DNA from: Blastomonas sp. AAP53
GTDB lineage: Bacteria; Pseudomonadota; Alphaproteobacteria; Sphingomonadales; Sphingomonadaceae
Length of the DNA stretch: 42,631 nt
Direction: 5' to 3'
NCBI RefSeq assembly: GCF_000331245.1
Contig: NZ_ANFZ01000017.1
Location: 1 to 42,631 of the forward strand
Shown here one piece after another: positions 17,410 through 24,907 of the stretch. The first letter of the stretch is position 1, and each line of letters opens with the position of its first letter. Made by a program: the position numbers and the translations under genes. A model generated the notes under the pieces. That model was not told where the DNA came from and did not search any database. It saw only the letters and a program-made list of their open reading frames with translations.

Positions 17410-18513
17410 ATGTTTGCACCCAATGATGATCAGCAGCTGCTGATCGACAGTGCCCGCCGCTTTACCCAGAAACATTATGCCGACGACAAGCTCGGCCAGA
17501 TGGGCGAGGCTCCGCTCAACACCACGCTGTGGGCCGAGATGGCCGAGGCCGGCTGGCTGATGCTGCCGTTTGCCGAGGCCGATGGCGGCCTGCAGGGCGA
17601 AGGCCAGTCGGGCCTGGGCGATTGCGTCAGCCTGTTCGAGGTTCTGGGCGAAGGCCTGGTGGTCGAGCCGGTGCTGGCGAGCACCATCCTGGCTGGCGGC
17701 CTGATCGCCGCGAGCGCTGAATCGCAGCAGCGCAGTGATCTGATCGAGGGCATCGTCTCGGGCGGCGCGCCGATCGGCGTGGCGCTGCACGAACCACGCG
17801 CGCGCCACGACATCTGGTATTGCGAAGCCCGCGCCACACGGAGCGGCGACGGCTGGACGCTCTCGGGCCACAAGTCGCTCGCGCATGGCGCAGCGGCGGC
17901 GGAAACGATCATCGTCTTGGCGCGGATCGACGGCGAACCCGGCAGCGGCGACGCGGGCCTCGGCCTGTTCCTCGTCCCCGCCGATGGCGCGGGCGTCACC
18001 GTGACCCCCTATCGCCTACGCGACGATCATTGGGCTGCCGATGTGGCGCTCGACAATGCTGCAGTCGGCGCAGACGCGCTGCTGCTGGACACCGGCGCTG
18101 CAGCCGAAGCCCTGCACAAGGTGATCGACAAGGCGCGGCTGCTGCTGGCCGCCGAAGGCACCGGCATCATGCGCCGCCTGTGCCTCGCCACGCAGGCCTA
18201 TACCATGGACCGCAAGCAGTTCGGCGTGCCGCTCGCCACGTTCCAGGTGCTGCAGCACCGGATGGTCGACATGTCGGTCGCCTTCGATCAGACCCGGTCT
18301 CTGGTCTATGAAGCCGTCACCCATGATGCGGCAGGCGATGCCGACGCCATGACCCGCGCCGCGCGCGCCGCCTATCGTGCGGTCAGCGAGGACGGGGTCG
18401 AGGTCGGCAAGCAGGCGGTCCAGCTGCACGGCGGCATGGGCATGTCCGAAGAGCTGCCGCTGGGCCGCGCGCTGCGCCGCCTGCTGGCGATCCGTCAGGC
18501 GTTTCCGCTCTGA
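17410..18513 (+). CDS. Acyl-CoA dehydrogenase, beta-type subunit (FadE-like)
   Basis: A 367-residue protein with the acyl-CoA dehydrogenase fold but a divergent middle domain: the usual SEPxxGSD is only loosely represented (ALHEPRARHDIWYCEA). The C-terminal domain is clear, with MDRKQFGVPLATFQVLQHRMVDM and AVQLHGGMGMSEELPLGRALRRLLAI. It lacks the YEGT/YGGT catalytic segment altogether. Such shorter partners are known as non-catalytic or half-site subunits in heteromeric enzymes (for example FadE27 or FadE29 types). The preceding gene encodes the fuller subunit, 106 bases upstream, which supports a two-subunit enzyme. Confidence 0.9.
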   Translation: MFAPNDDQQLLIDSARRFTQKHYADDKLGQMGEAPLNTTLWAEMAEAGWLMLPFAEADGGLQGEGQSGLGDCVSLFEVLGEGLVVEPVLASTILAGGLIAASAESQQRSDLIEGIVSGGAPIGVALHEPRARHDIWYCEARATRSGDGWTLSGHKSLAHGAAAAETIIVLARIDGEPGSGDAGLGLFLVPADGAGVTVTPYRLRDDHWAADVALDNAAVGADALLLDTGAAAEALHKVIDKARLLLAAEGTGIMRRLCLATQAYTMDRKQFGVPLATFQVLQHRMVDMSVAFDQTRSLVYEAVTHDAAGDADAMTRAARAAYRAVSEDGVEVGKQAVQLHGGMGMSEELPLGRALRRLLAIRQAFPL

Positions 18514-18533
18514 TCATTCGGTTTCAAGCCCTT

Positions 18534-18562
18534 GCGTCACCCGGCTTTTGCCAGGGTGACGC
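18534..18562. terminator. Hairpin between convergent genes
   Basis: GCGTCACCC and GGGTGACGC form a perfect 9-bp stem around an 11-base loop. It lies in the 71-base gap between the convergent acyl-CoA dehydrogenase and threonine-synthase-like genes. There is no long T-run on either side, so it could be a bidirectional terminator or another repeat element. Confidence 0.5.
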
Positions 18563-18584
18563 GAGGACCTGAAACACGGCGCGT

Positions 18585-19814
18585 TCAAAGCGCGTCGAAG
18601 TCGATCGGCGCGTGCCGGTCGAGACGCCGCGAGGCGTCTGCCATAGGGTATTTCAATCCGGTCGCGCAATTGAACAGCACCACGCGATCCGCTGCGCTCA
18701 CCAGCCCGGCGGACAAGGCGTCATGATAAGCCGCCAGCGTCGCGCCGCCTTCGGGACACAGCAGCAACCCGTCGCGCTGCGCCGCCTGCTCGACTGCTGC
18801 CTCGATCGCGGCATCCTCGACCGCCAGCGCCTTGCCGCCGCTTTCCCGCACCGCGCGCAGGATCAGGAAATCGCCCACCGCGCGCGGCACGCGGATGCCC
18901 GCCGCCACGGTCTGGGCACTTTCCCAGCGCTCGGCATGCTCGACGCCGTCATCGAACGCCTTGACGATCGGCGCACAGCCCGCCGCCTGCACCGCGAACA
19001 TCTTCGGCCGCTCCGGCCCGATCCAGCCCAGGGCTTCCAGCTCGTCGAACGCCTTCCACATGCCGATCAGCCCGGTGCCGCCGCCGGTGGGGTAGAAGAT
19101 CGCATCCGGCAGGGTCCAGCCGAACTGCGCGGCGAGCTCCAGCCCCATCGTCTTCTTGCCCTCGATCCGATAGGGCTCCTTCAGCGTCGAGAAATCGAAC
19201 CAGCGGCCCTGTTTGGCGCCCTCGCCAACGATCGCGCCGCAATCATCGATCAGCCCGTTGACCCGCCACACGCGCGCGCCCTGCAGTGCAATCTCCTGCA
19301 CGTTGATGTCGGGCGTGTCCTCGGGGCAGAACACGATCGTCTCGATGCCGCAGCGGGTCGCATAAGCCGCGAGCGCCGCGCCGGCGTTGCCGTTGGTCGG
19401 CATCGCAATCCGCGTGATCCCGAGCGCCTTGGCCATGGCAACGGCCATCACCAGCCCGCGCGCCTTGAACGATCCGGTGGGCAGACGGCCCTCGTCCTTG
19501 ACCAGCACGTTCGGCCCCCCCGATACCGGCAGCGGCACCAGAGGCGTTTCGATCTCGCCCAGGCTGACGATATGCTGCGCCTGCCGCACCGGCAGCAGCT
19601 CGCGCCAGCGCCACAGATCGGTCGCGCGCGCCGCCAGTTCGTCCCGGTCGAGATGCGCGGCGATGCCAGGCAGATCGTAGCGCACCAGCAAGGGCCGGCC
19701 CACGCGCGACAGGCCGTGCACCTGATCGGCGGGATAGACTTCCCCGGTCATCGAACATTCGAGATGGGTGACGAAGCTTGCGCGGTCGGCGGTAATGTTG
19801 GTCAGCAGGGGCAT
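18585..19814 (-). CDS. Threonine synthase-like PLP enzyme
   Basis: About 409 residues of a fold-type II PLP enzyme. LPTGSFKARG carries the Schiff-base lysine (residue 117 from this start). PTNGNAGAALAAYA is the substrate/PLP loop and YPTGGGTGLIGMWKAF the phosphate-binding glycine loop. The N-terminal THLECSMTGEVYPADQ followed by a YDL stretch is typical of threonine synthases of the plant/archaeal-like branch. It would convert O-phosphohomoserine to threonine in the cytoplasm. A second in-frame ATG at 19832 would add METPPP; I prefer 19814 because the product begins like its relatives, but the ribosome site is weak for both. No other threonine genes are nearby, so a different beta-replacement reaction remains possible. 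Confidence 0.85.
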   Translation of the reverse strand: MPLLTNITADRASFVTHLECSMTGEVYPADQVHGLSRVGRPLLVRYDLPGIAAHLDRDELAARATDLWRWRELLPVRQAQHIVSLGEIETPLVPLPVSGGPNVLVKDEGRLPTGSFKARGLVMAVAMAKALGITRIAMPTNGNAGAALAAYATRCGIETIVFCPEDTPDINVQEIALQGARVWRVNGLIDDCGAIVGEGAKQGRWFDFSTLKEPYRIEGKKTMGLELAAQFGWTLPDAIFYPTGGGTGLIGMWKAFDELEALGWIGPERPKMFAVQAAGCAPIVKAFDDGVEHAERWESAQTVAAGIRVPRAVGDFLILRAVRESGGKALAVEDAAIEAAVEQAAQRDGLLLCPEGGATLAAYHDALSAGLVSAADRVVLFNCATGLKYPMADASRRLDRHAPIDFDAL

Positions 19815-19897
19815 TGGTGGGGGAGTCTCCATGCCCGGTTCGGGCGACAGGGGTTCATCACGGGGTCTTCATCGACATAACATTCAGCGACAGGCTG

Positions 19898-20698
19898 TCA
19901 GCGGAACGGCAGCCGCATCGCCCAGCCAAGCCGGGTCGTTTCCGGGCCCGGATAATCGCCCAGCCCGATCTGCATCGTCTGGTGTCCGCCACTGGGGCGC
20001 GGGCAATAGGTGCGGAAGAGCCGGTCCCAGATCGACAGGCAGAAGCCGTAGTTGGTGTCATGCTCGACCCGGCGGGTGCTGTGATGCACCCGGTGCATGT
20101 CGGGCGTCACGATCACCCATCGCAGCACACTGTCGAGCCACAAGGGTAGCGCCAGATTGGCGTGGTTGAACATCGGCAGCACCGCGAGCAACAGCTCGAA
20201 CACGATCAGCGCCCATAACGGCGCGCCCAGCGCCAGCGCGACACCCATCTTGAACAGCATCGACAGGCCGATCTCCAGCGGGTGAAACCGCAGCGCCGTC
20301 GACATGTCGAGATCGCGGTCGGCATGGTGGACCCGGTGCAGCCGCCACAGCCATGGCAGCCTGTGTGTCGCCCAGTGCTGCGCCCAGACGGCAAGGTCGA
20401 GCAGCGCGATGGCCAGCACACCCTGTACCCAGCCGGGAAGCCCCGTCAGCGGCAGCAGACCGAAATCGGGCTGCGGCGCATAGCCTGTCGCCGCACCGAA
20501 CACAGCTATGGACACCAACGCCTGCACCCCGCGCTCGACCGGCATGTTGACCAGCACAAAGCCGATATGCGCAGGCCAGCGGCGCGATCTAGCGAGGCTG
20601 CGGCGGCGGCGCGGAAACAGCGCCTCGGCCAGCAACAGCGCCAGCGCGGTGCCCAGCAGCACCAGACTGATCAGCCATGGCTGGCCGCTGGCGATCAT
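19898..20698 (-). CDS. Sterol desaturase/fatty acid hydroxylase family membrane protein
   Basis: A 266-residue integral membrane protein with the di-iron histidine clusters of the family: HWATH (108-112), HRVHH (121-125), FHP (H139), NHA (H179) and HRVHH (202-206). Hydrophobic segments near residues 8-26, 45-70, 92-106 and 145-178 place the histidines on one face of the membrane. The family oxidises lipids or carotenoids; the substrate here is not known. Its ATG at 20698 overlaps the TGA of the upstream reductase gene (ATGA), so the two are probably translated together and may work on the same or related substrates. Confidence 0.92.
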   Translation of the reverse strand: MIASGQPWLISLVLLGTALALLLAEALFPRRRRSLARSRRWPAHIGFVLVNMPVERGVQALVSIAVFGAATGYAPQPDFGLLPLTGLPGWVQGVLAIALLDLAVWAQHWATHRLPWLWRLHRVHHADRDLDMSTALRFHPLEIGLSMLFKMGVALALGAPLWALIVFELLLAVLPMFNHANLALPLWLDSVLRWVIVTPDMHRVHHSTRRVEHDTNYGFCLSIWDRLFRTYCPRPSGGHQTMQIGLGDYPGPETTRLGWAMRLPFR

Positions 20699-21816
20699 GA
20701 GGCTGTGGCAGCCTCTGCTCCGGTGACCTGCTGCTGCTCCATCGTCGGATAATCGGTATAGCCTTCCGGCCCCTGTCCGTACCAACGCTTGGGATTGTCG
20801 GGCGTCAGCGGCGCATCGGCTGCCAGCCGCGCGGGCAGATCGGGATTCGCGAGGAACGTCCGGCCAAAGCTGATCGCATCGGCGCAGCCCTCGGCCATCG
20901 CGGCGGTCGCATTCTCCAGCACGTAATCGCTGTTCAGCACCAGCGGTCCGGCGAACACCTTGCGGATATGCGGGCTGACCGGCGGCGTATCGCTCGCACC
21001 GAAGGTGCCGTTGGCAGGCGGCTCGCGCAGTTCCAGGAACGCGATGCCGATGCTGTCGAGCAAGGCCGCCGCAGCGGTGAAGGTGGCGTCGGGCGTCGCG
21101 TCGTTGACACCCTGCGTCTCGCCATTGGGCGACAGGCGCACCGAGACATGATCGTGGCTCCACACATCGACCAGCCGCTCGGTGATCTCGCCCAGCAGGC
21201 GGATGCGGTTTTCGATTGCGCCGCCATAATCGTCGTCGCGCAGGTTGGACGACGAGCGGATGAACTGGTCGATCAGATAGCCATTGGCCGCGTGGATCTG
21301 CACGCCGTCGAACCCGGCGCGGCGCGCGTTCTCGGTGGCGCGGGCATAGTCCTCGATCACGCGCGGAATCTCGTCGACCGGCAGCGCGCGGGCGGTATCA
21401 TAAGCCTTGGTGCCCTCGTATGTGTGGGCGTGATAATCGAACCGGGTGGCCGAGGCCGAGATCGGCGGCTTTCCGCCGATGAAATCCGAGTGCACCAGCC
21501 GGCCCATGTGCCACAGTTGGCAGATGATGCGTCCGCCCGCCTTGTGCACCTGCTCGGTGATCGGCTTCCAGGCTTCGACCTGCTCGTCGTTCCAGATGCC
21601 CGGCGCGTAAGGTGTGCCGAGCCCTTCGGGGCTGATTCCGGTGGCTTCCGAAATGATCAACCCCGCGCTGGCGCGCTGCGCATAATATTCGCCCATCATC
21701 GGCACTGGAACGTGCGCCCTGGTCGAACGACAGCGGGTGAGCGGCGCCATGAGAATGCGATTGGGGCAGGCAATCGCGCCCAGCTGGATGGGGTCGAACA
21801 GGGTGGCCATGGTCAT
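20695..21816 (-). CDS. Old yellow enzyme family ene-reductase (NemA-like)
   Basis: A 373-residue FMN-dependent alkene reductase. The start at 21816 has GGAGATGCG just upstream and gives MTMATLFDPIQLGAI. PNRILMAPLTRCRS, ICQLWHMGRLVH, GVQIHAANGYLIDQF and SSNLRDDDYGG are classical class-I OYE motifs, with the His-x-x-Asn-Gly-Tyr group that binds and protonates the enone substrate. AISFGRTFLANPDLPARL is the typical C-terminal phosphate-binding end. It would use NAD(P)H to reduce activated C=C bonds such as those of enones, maleimides or nitrate esters. It is divergent from the transporter gene at 21886 across 69 bases. Confidence 0.93.
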   Translation of the reverse strand: MTMATLFDPIQLGAIACPNRILMAPLTRCRSTRAHVPVPMMGEYYAQRASAGLIISEATGISPEGLGTPYAPGIWNDEQVEAWKPITEQVHKAGGRIICQLWHMGRLVHSDFIGGKPPISASATRFDYHAHTYEGTKAYDTARALPVDEIPRVIEDYARATENARRAGFDGVQIHAANGYLIDQFIRSSSNLRDDDYGGAIENRIRLLGEITERLVDVWSHDHVSVRLSPNGETQGVNDATPDATFTAAAALLDSIGIAFLELREPPANGTFGASDTPPVSPHIRKVFAGPLVLNSDYVLENATAAMAEGCADAISFGRTFLANPDLPARLAADAPLTPDNPKRWYGQGPEGYTDYPTMEQQQVTGAEAATAS

Positions 21817-21885
21817 CGCATCTCCGTCTTGAGCTGCCGGGCATTTTGCCGAGACAGCGTTTGAGCGATTGGCTAAGGCCCCGCG

Positions 21886-22794
21886 ATGACAAAAGCAACC
21901 GAGCGCGGTGGCGGGCTGGCGCTGCTCGCGCTGATTCTCGCCAATGTGGCGCTGGCATTCGGTCCGCTGTTCGTGCGGATGGCAGACACCGGACCGGTGT
22001 CTGCCGGCTTCTGGCGGCTGACCCTGGCGCTGCCGGTGCTGATCCTCATCGCGCTGCAGCGGCGCGAGCCGCTCGCGGGCTATCGCGCCGGCATCTGGTG
22101 GATGCTCGCGCTGGGCGGCGTTGCCTTTGCGCTGGACCTGGCCAGCTGGAACTTCGGCATCGAGCGCACCAAGCTCGCCAACTCCGTCCTGTTCGGCAAC
22201 ATGGGCAGCATCATCCTGGTCATTTACGGCTTCATCATCAGCCGGGCCTGGCCGCAGAGAGCCGAAGCTGCCGCAGTGGTGCTGGCGATCGTCGGGGCTG
22301 GCCTGCTGATGGGGGCTTCGTACGAACTCGACGTGCGCAACCTGATCGGCGACCTGTTCTGCCTGGCTGCGGGCGTGCTGTATGTCGTCTATCTGCTGAG
22401 CATCCGGCATGTCCGGGGCGATCTGGGCAGCTGGTCGGTGCTGGTCTGGTCGACGGTGTTCGGCGTCGTCCCGATGCTCGCCATTGCGCTGCTGCTGGGA
22501 GAACCGGTCTGGCCGACCGACTGGACGCCGGTGCTGCTGCTGGCTTTGGTGTGCCAGCTAATTGGTCAAGGGCTGATGGTCTATGCGGTCAGCCACTTTT
22601 CGCCGGTGGTGCTGGGCATCGCGCTACTCAGCCAGCCGGTGATCGCATCGGTTGTCGGCTGGATCGCATTCGACGAGTGGCTGTCGTTGACCGACTGGGT
22701 CGGCATGATCGCCATCGGCATCGCACTGGTGCTGGTGCGACTGCCCGAAGCGCGCCGCTCGGCGCGGCTTGCAGGTTCGCCTGCGGCTTCCTAA
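21886..22794 (+). CDS. DMT-superfamily (EamA) transporter
   Basis: A 302-residue inner-membrane protein with about ten hydrophobic segments in two similar halves, as in EamA exporters. The first half contains GPLFVRMADTGPVSAGFWRL and the second AAGVLYVVYLLSIRHV, followed by VLGIALLSQPVIASVVGWIAFDEWL, the usual EamA end motif. Family members move metabolites, amino acids or drugs; the cargo cannot be predicted. The ATG at 21886 follows AAGG at moderate spacing. The COQ9-family gene begins 30 bases downstream on the same strand. Confidence 0.9.
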   Translation: MTKATERGGGLALLALILANVALAFGPLFVRMADTGPVSAGFWRLTLALPVLILIALQRREPLAGYRAGIWWMLALGGVAFALDLASWNFGIERTKLANSVLFGNMGSIILVIYGFIISRAWPQRAEAAAVVLAIVGAGLLMGASYELDVRNLIGDLFCLAAGVLYVVYLLSIRHVRGDLGSWSVLVWSTVFGVVPMLAIALLLGEPVWPTDWTPVLLLALVCQLIGQGLMVYAVSHFSPVVLGIALLSQPVIASVVGWIAFDEWLSLTDWVGMIAIGIALVLVRLPEARRSARLAGSPAAS

Positions 22795-22824
22795 TTGAAA
22801 GAGCATCCAAGGAGGCTCACGCCG

Positions 22825-23502
22825 ATGTACCGTCCGACCAAGCTCGATATCCTGCCCGCCGACCCGACGCTGGACGAGGCGCGACTGTTCCTGCCCCCGT
22901 TCATCGCGGATGAAGCCGTATTCGATGGCTGGACACCGGCGGCGCGCGATGCCGCCGGCAGCGCGCAAGGGCTGGATGCAGGGCTGGCGCAACTGGCGTT
23001 CGATCAGGGACCGATGGACATGATCGACGCCTGGATCGGCCATATCGATGCCCGCATGATCGAAGCCTTTCCGCCCGAGCGCGTGGCCGCGATGAAGATC
23101 CGCGAACGCATCCGCGCGATCGTTGCCTTCCGGTTCGAGGCGGTGGCGCACCAGCGCGAGGCGCTGCGCCGCGCAACGGCGATCATGGCGCTGCCCGCCA
23201 ACATCGCCCGCACCGCGCGCATCTCGTGGCGCACGGCGGACCTGATGTGGCGGTTGGCCGGCGATACCGCGACGGATTACAATCACTATACCAAGCGCAC
23301 GATCCTCTCGGGCGTCTATGGCTCGACGCTGATGGCGTTTCTGGACGACGAAAGCGCCGACTTTGCCGACACCCACGCCTTTCTGGAACGCCGCATCGAC
23401 AATGTGATGCAGTTTGAGAAAGCCAAGGCCAAGTGGACCGGCAAGGGCGAAAGCCTGAGCCTGTCGCGCTTCCTGGGCCGCTTGCGGTACCCGGCGCGAT
23501 AG
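22825..23502 (+). CDS. COQ9-family protein
   Basis: A 225-residue protein; the ATG at 22825 follows AAGGAGGCTCACGCCG, a textbook ribosome site. WRTADLMWRLAGDTATDYN, then HYTKRTILSGVYGSTL, FLDDESADFADTHAFLERR and IDNVMQFEKAKAK match the C-terminal COQ9 domain very well. COQ9 proteins have a TetR-like fold, bind isoprenoid lipids and assist the COQ7-type hydroxylase of ubiquinone synthesis. No other ubiquinone gene is nearby. It follows the DMT transporter by 30 bases and ends at a good hairpin, so the two may form a small operon. Confidence 0.92.
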   Translation: MYRPTKLDILPADPTLDEARLFLPPFIADEAVFDGWTPAARDAAGSAQGLDAGLAQLAFDQGPMDMIDAWIGHIDARMIEAFPPERVAAMKIRERIRAIVAFRFEAVAHQREALRRATAIMALPANIARTARISWRTADLMWRLAGDTATDYNHYTKRTILSGVYGSTLMAFLDDESADFADTHAFLERRIDNVMQFEKAKAKWTGKGESLSLSRFLGRLRYPAR

Positions 23503-23514
23503 AACGCCCCCACT

Positions 23515-23533
23515 CCGGCGCAAAAAGCGCCGG
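23515..23533 (+). terminator. Hairpin terminator after the COQ9-family gene
   Basis: CCGGCGC and GCGCCGG form a perfect 7-bp stem around AAAAA, followed by TTAATCT. It lies 13 bases past the stop codon. Confidence 0.6.
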
Positions 23534-23650
23534 TTAATCTCTGCTCCGTTGGCTGTCCTGCCTCGGGACGCTCGGCGCCAGCGCTCCGCGCCGCTTGCCT
23601 CGGGTCCCCATTCTGCCTATCCAAGAATGCTCCATATCGGGGGAATCTTG

Positions 23651-24475
23651 ATGGCGGCCATCGCAGTTTTCAATCCCAAGGGGGGCGTCGGAAAGACCAC
23701 GCTGGCGATCAATCTCGCGTGGGAAGCGGCTGCCATGGGTAACCGGACCTTGCTGTGGGATCTCGACGGCCAGGGCGACAGTACCGACATTCTGGTCGAC
23801 AGCCGCCAGCCGCCGCGCATGGATGCCACACGGCTGATGCACGGCATCGGAGACATTGCGGCCCATATCGTTCCCAGCAAGGTGGCTGGCCTGGATGTCC
23901 TGGTGCCGGAAGAGGACATGCGCCGCACCGACAACTGGTTCGTTCATCTTGCGCAGCAGCAACGGCTCAACCGGCTGCTGTTGCAGATCAAGGAACGCTA
24001 CGACAGGATCATCATCGATTGCCCGCCTGGGCTGGGCGATACCGCCCGCAGGCTGCTGCTTGTTGCCGACCTCATCATCGTACCGGTGATTCCGGCTCCG
24101 CTGGCGGTTCGCGGGCTGGAACGGGTGCGCAGCTATGTCGTGCAAAACCGGGGCAGGCATGCGCCAATCCTTCCGGTCTTCTCGATGGTGGATCGGCGGC
24201 GGAGCCTGCACAAGGCAGCCTTGCGTGATCACCCCGACTGGCCGGTCATACCGATGACGAGTGGGATCGAGCATATGACGAGCCGAAAGCTGCCGGTGGG
24301 CCGGATTGCCCCCGCATCGGCAGCGGCGAAGGTTTTCCACCAATTGTGGAATGGCATTGATGCCAAACTGTGCCAGATGCGGCTGGCGCGTGCGGCACCG
24401 GGCCTGGCCAATCTGGCTGCCAGGGATGCGCAGGCCAAGGCCGGCGCCCCGTTGACAGCATCACCGATGCGCTGA
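23651..24475 (+). CDS. ParA/MinD-type ATPase next to the flagellar cluster
   Basis: A 274-residue P-loop ATPase. KGGVGKTT (10-17) is the deviant Walker A motif with the signature lysine, LLWDLDGQGDST is the switch I/A' region, and RIIIDCPPGLGD is Walker B. The ATG at 23651 is chosen because the protein then starts directly at the first beta strand and GGGGGAAT lies upstream; earlier starts at 23549 or 23627 add unrelated residues. The protein lacks an obvious membrane-targeting amphipathic tail as in MinD. It is convergent with fliS, 12 bases apart. No parB, flhF or minC is beside it. A role in positioning flagella or other polar structures is an inference from location only; chromosome or cargo segregation is possible. 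Confidence 0.88.
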   Translation: MAAIAVFNPKGGVGKTTLAINLAWEAAAMGNRTLLWDLDGQGDSTDILVDSRQPPRMDATRLMHGIGDIAAHIVPSKVAGLDVLVPEEDMRRTDNWFVHLAQQQRLNRLLLQIKERYDRIIIDCPPGLGDTARRLLLVADLIIVPVIPAPLAVRGLERVRSYVVQNRGRHAPILPVFSMVDRRRSLHKAALRDHPDWPVIPMTSGIEHMTSRKLPVGRIAPASAAAKVFHQLWNGIDAKLCQMRLARAAPGLANLAARDAQAKAGAPLTASPMR

Positions 24476-24487
24476 GACTCGCACCGA

Positions 24488-24880
24488 TTACTTGGGCGCG
24501 ATGGTGCGCCAGGCTTCGGCGATTTCGGCCAGCATCTGGCGTGCGGACATCAGCAGTTCGACCTTGTCCGGGCTCATGGCATCATTGATGCGGCGGCTGG
24601 CTTCGCGGTAGATGCGGGCGAGCGCCAGCGCGAGTTCGCCGCCCTTTTCATAATCGAGGCTTTCTTCCAGCGCCATGACAATGGCAGAGGCGCGGGCGCG
24701 GGCCTGGATCATCGGAATCGCCTCACCGCGATGGGCGTGGCGGATGGAGGCATCAAGCCGTAGCAGCAGTTCATCAAACAGGATCAGCACCAGGCTGTGC
24801 GGACTGGCACCTTCGACACGGCTGACCGTATCGACGGCCTTGTAGCTGACCATGTTGCGCCGGGGGGAGATGAAGCTCAT
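24488..24880 (-). CDS. fliS: Flagellin export chaperone FliS
   Basis: A 130-residue protein from the ATG at 24880, preceded by AAGGGAAATCGC; a TTG at 24901 is the only longer option. The pattern YKAVDTVSRVEGASPHSLVLILFDELLLRL, broken here as YKAV, ASPHSLVLILFDELL and LDYEKGGELALALARIYREA, matches FliS. It binds the C-terminus of unfolded flagellin in the cytoplasm and delivers it to the export gate. It is the last gene of the minus-strand series, 27 bases after fliD. Confidence 0.93.
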   Translation of the reverse strand: MSFISPRRNMVSYKAVDTVSRVEGASPHSLVLILFDELLLRLDASIRHAHRGEAIPMIQARARASAIVMALEESLDYEKGGELALALARIYREASRRINDAMSPDKVELLMSARQMLAEIAEAWRTIAPK

Positions 24881-24907
24881 GCGATTTCCCTTGTCATTCA
24901 ACTTGTT

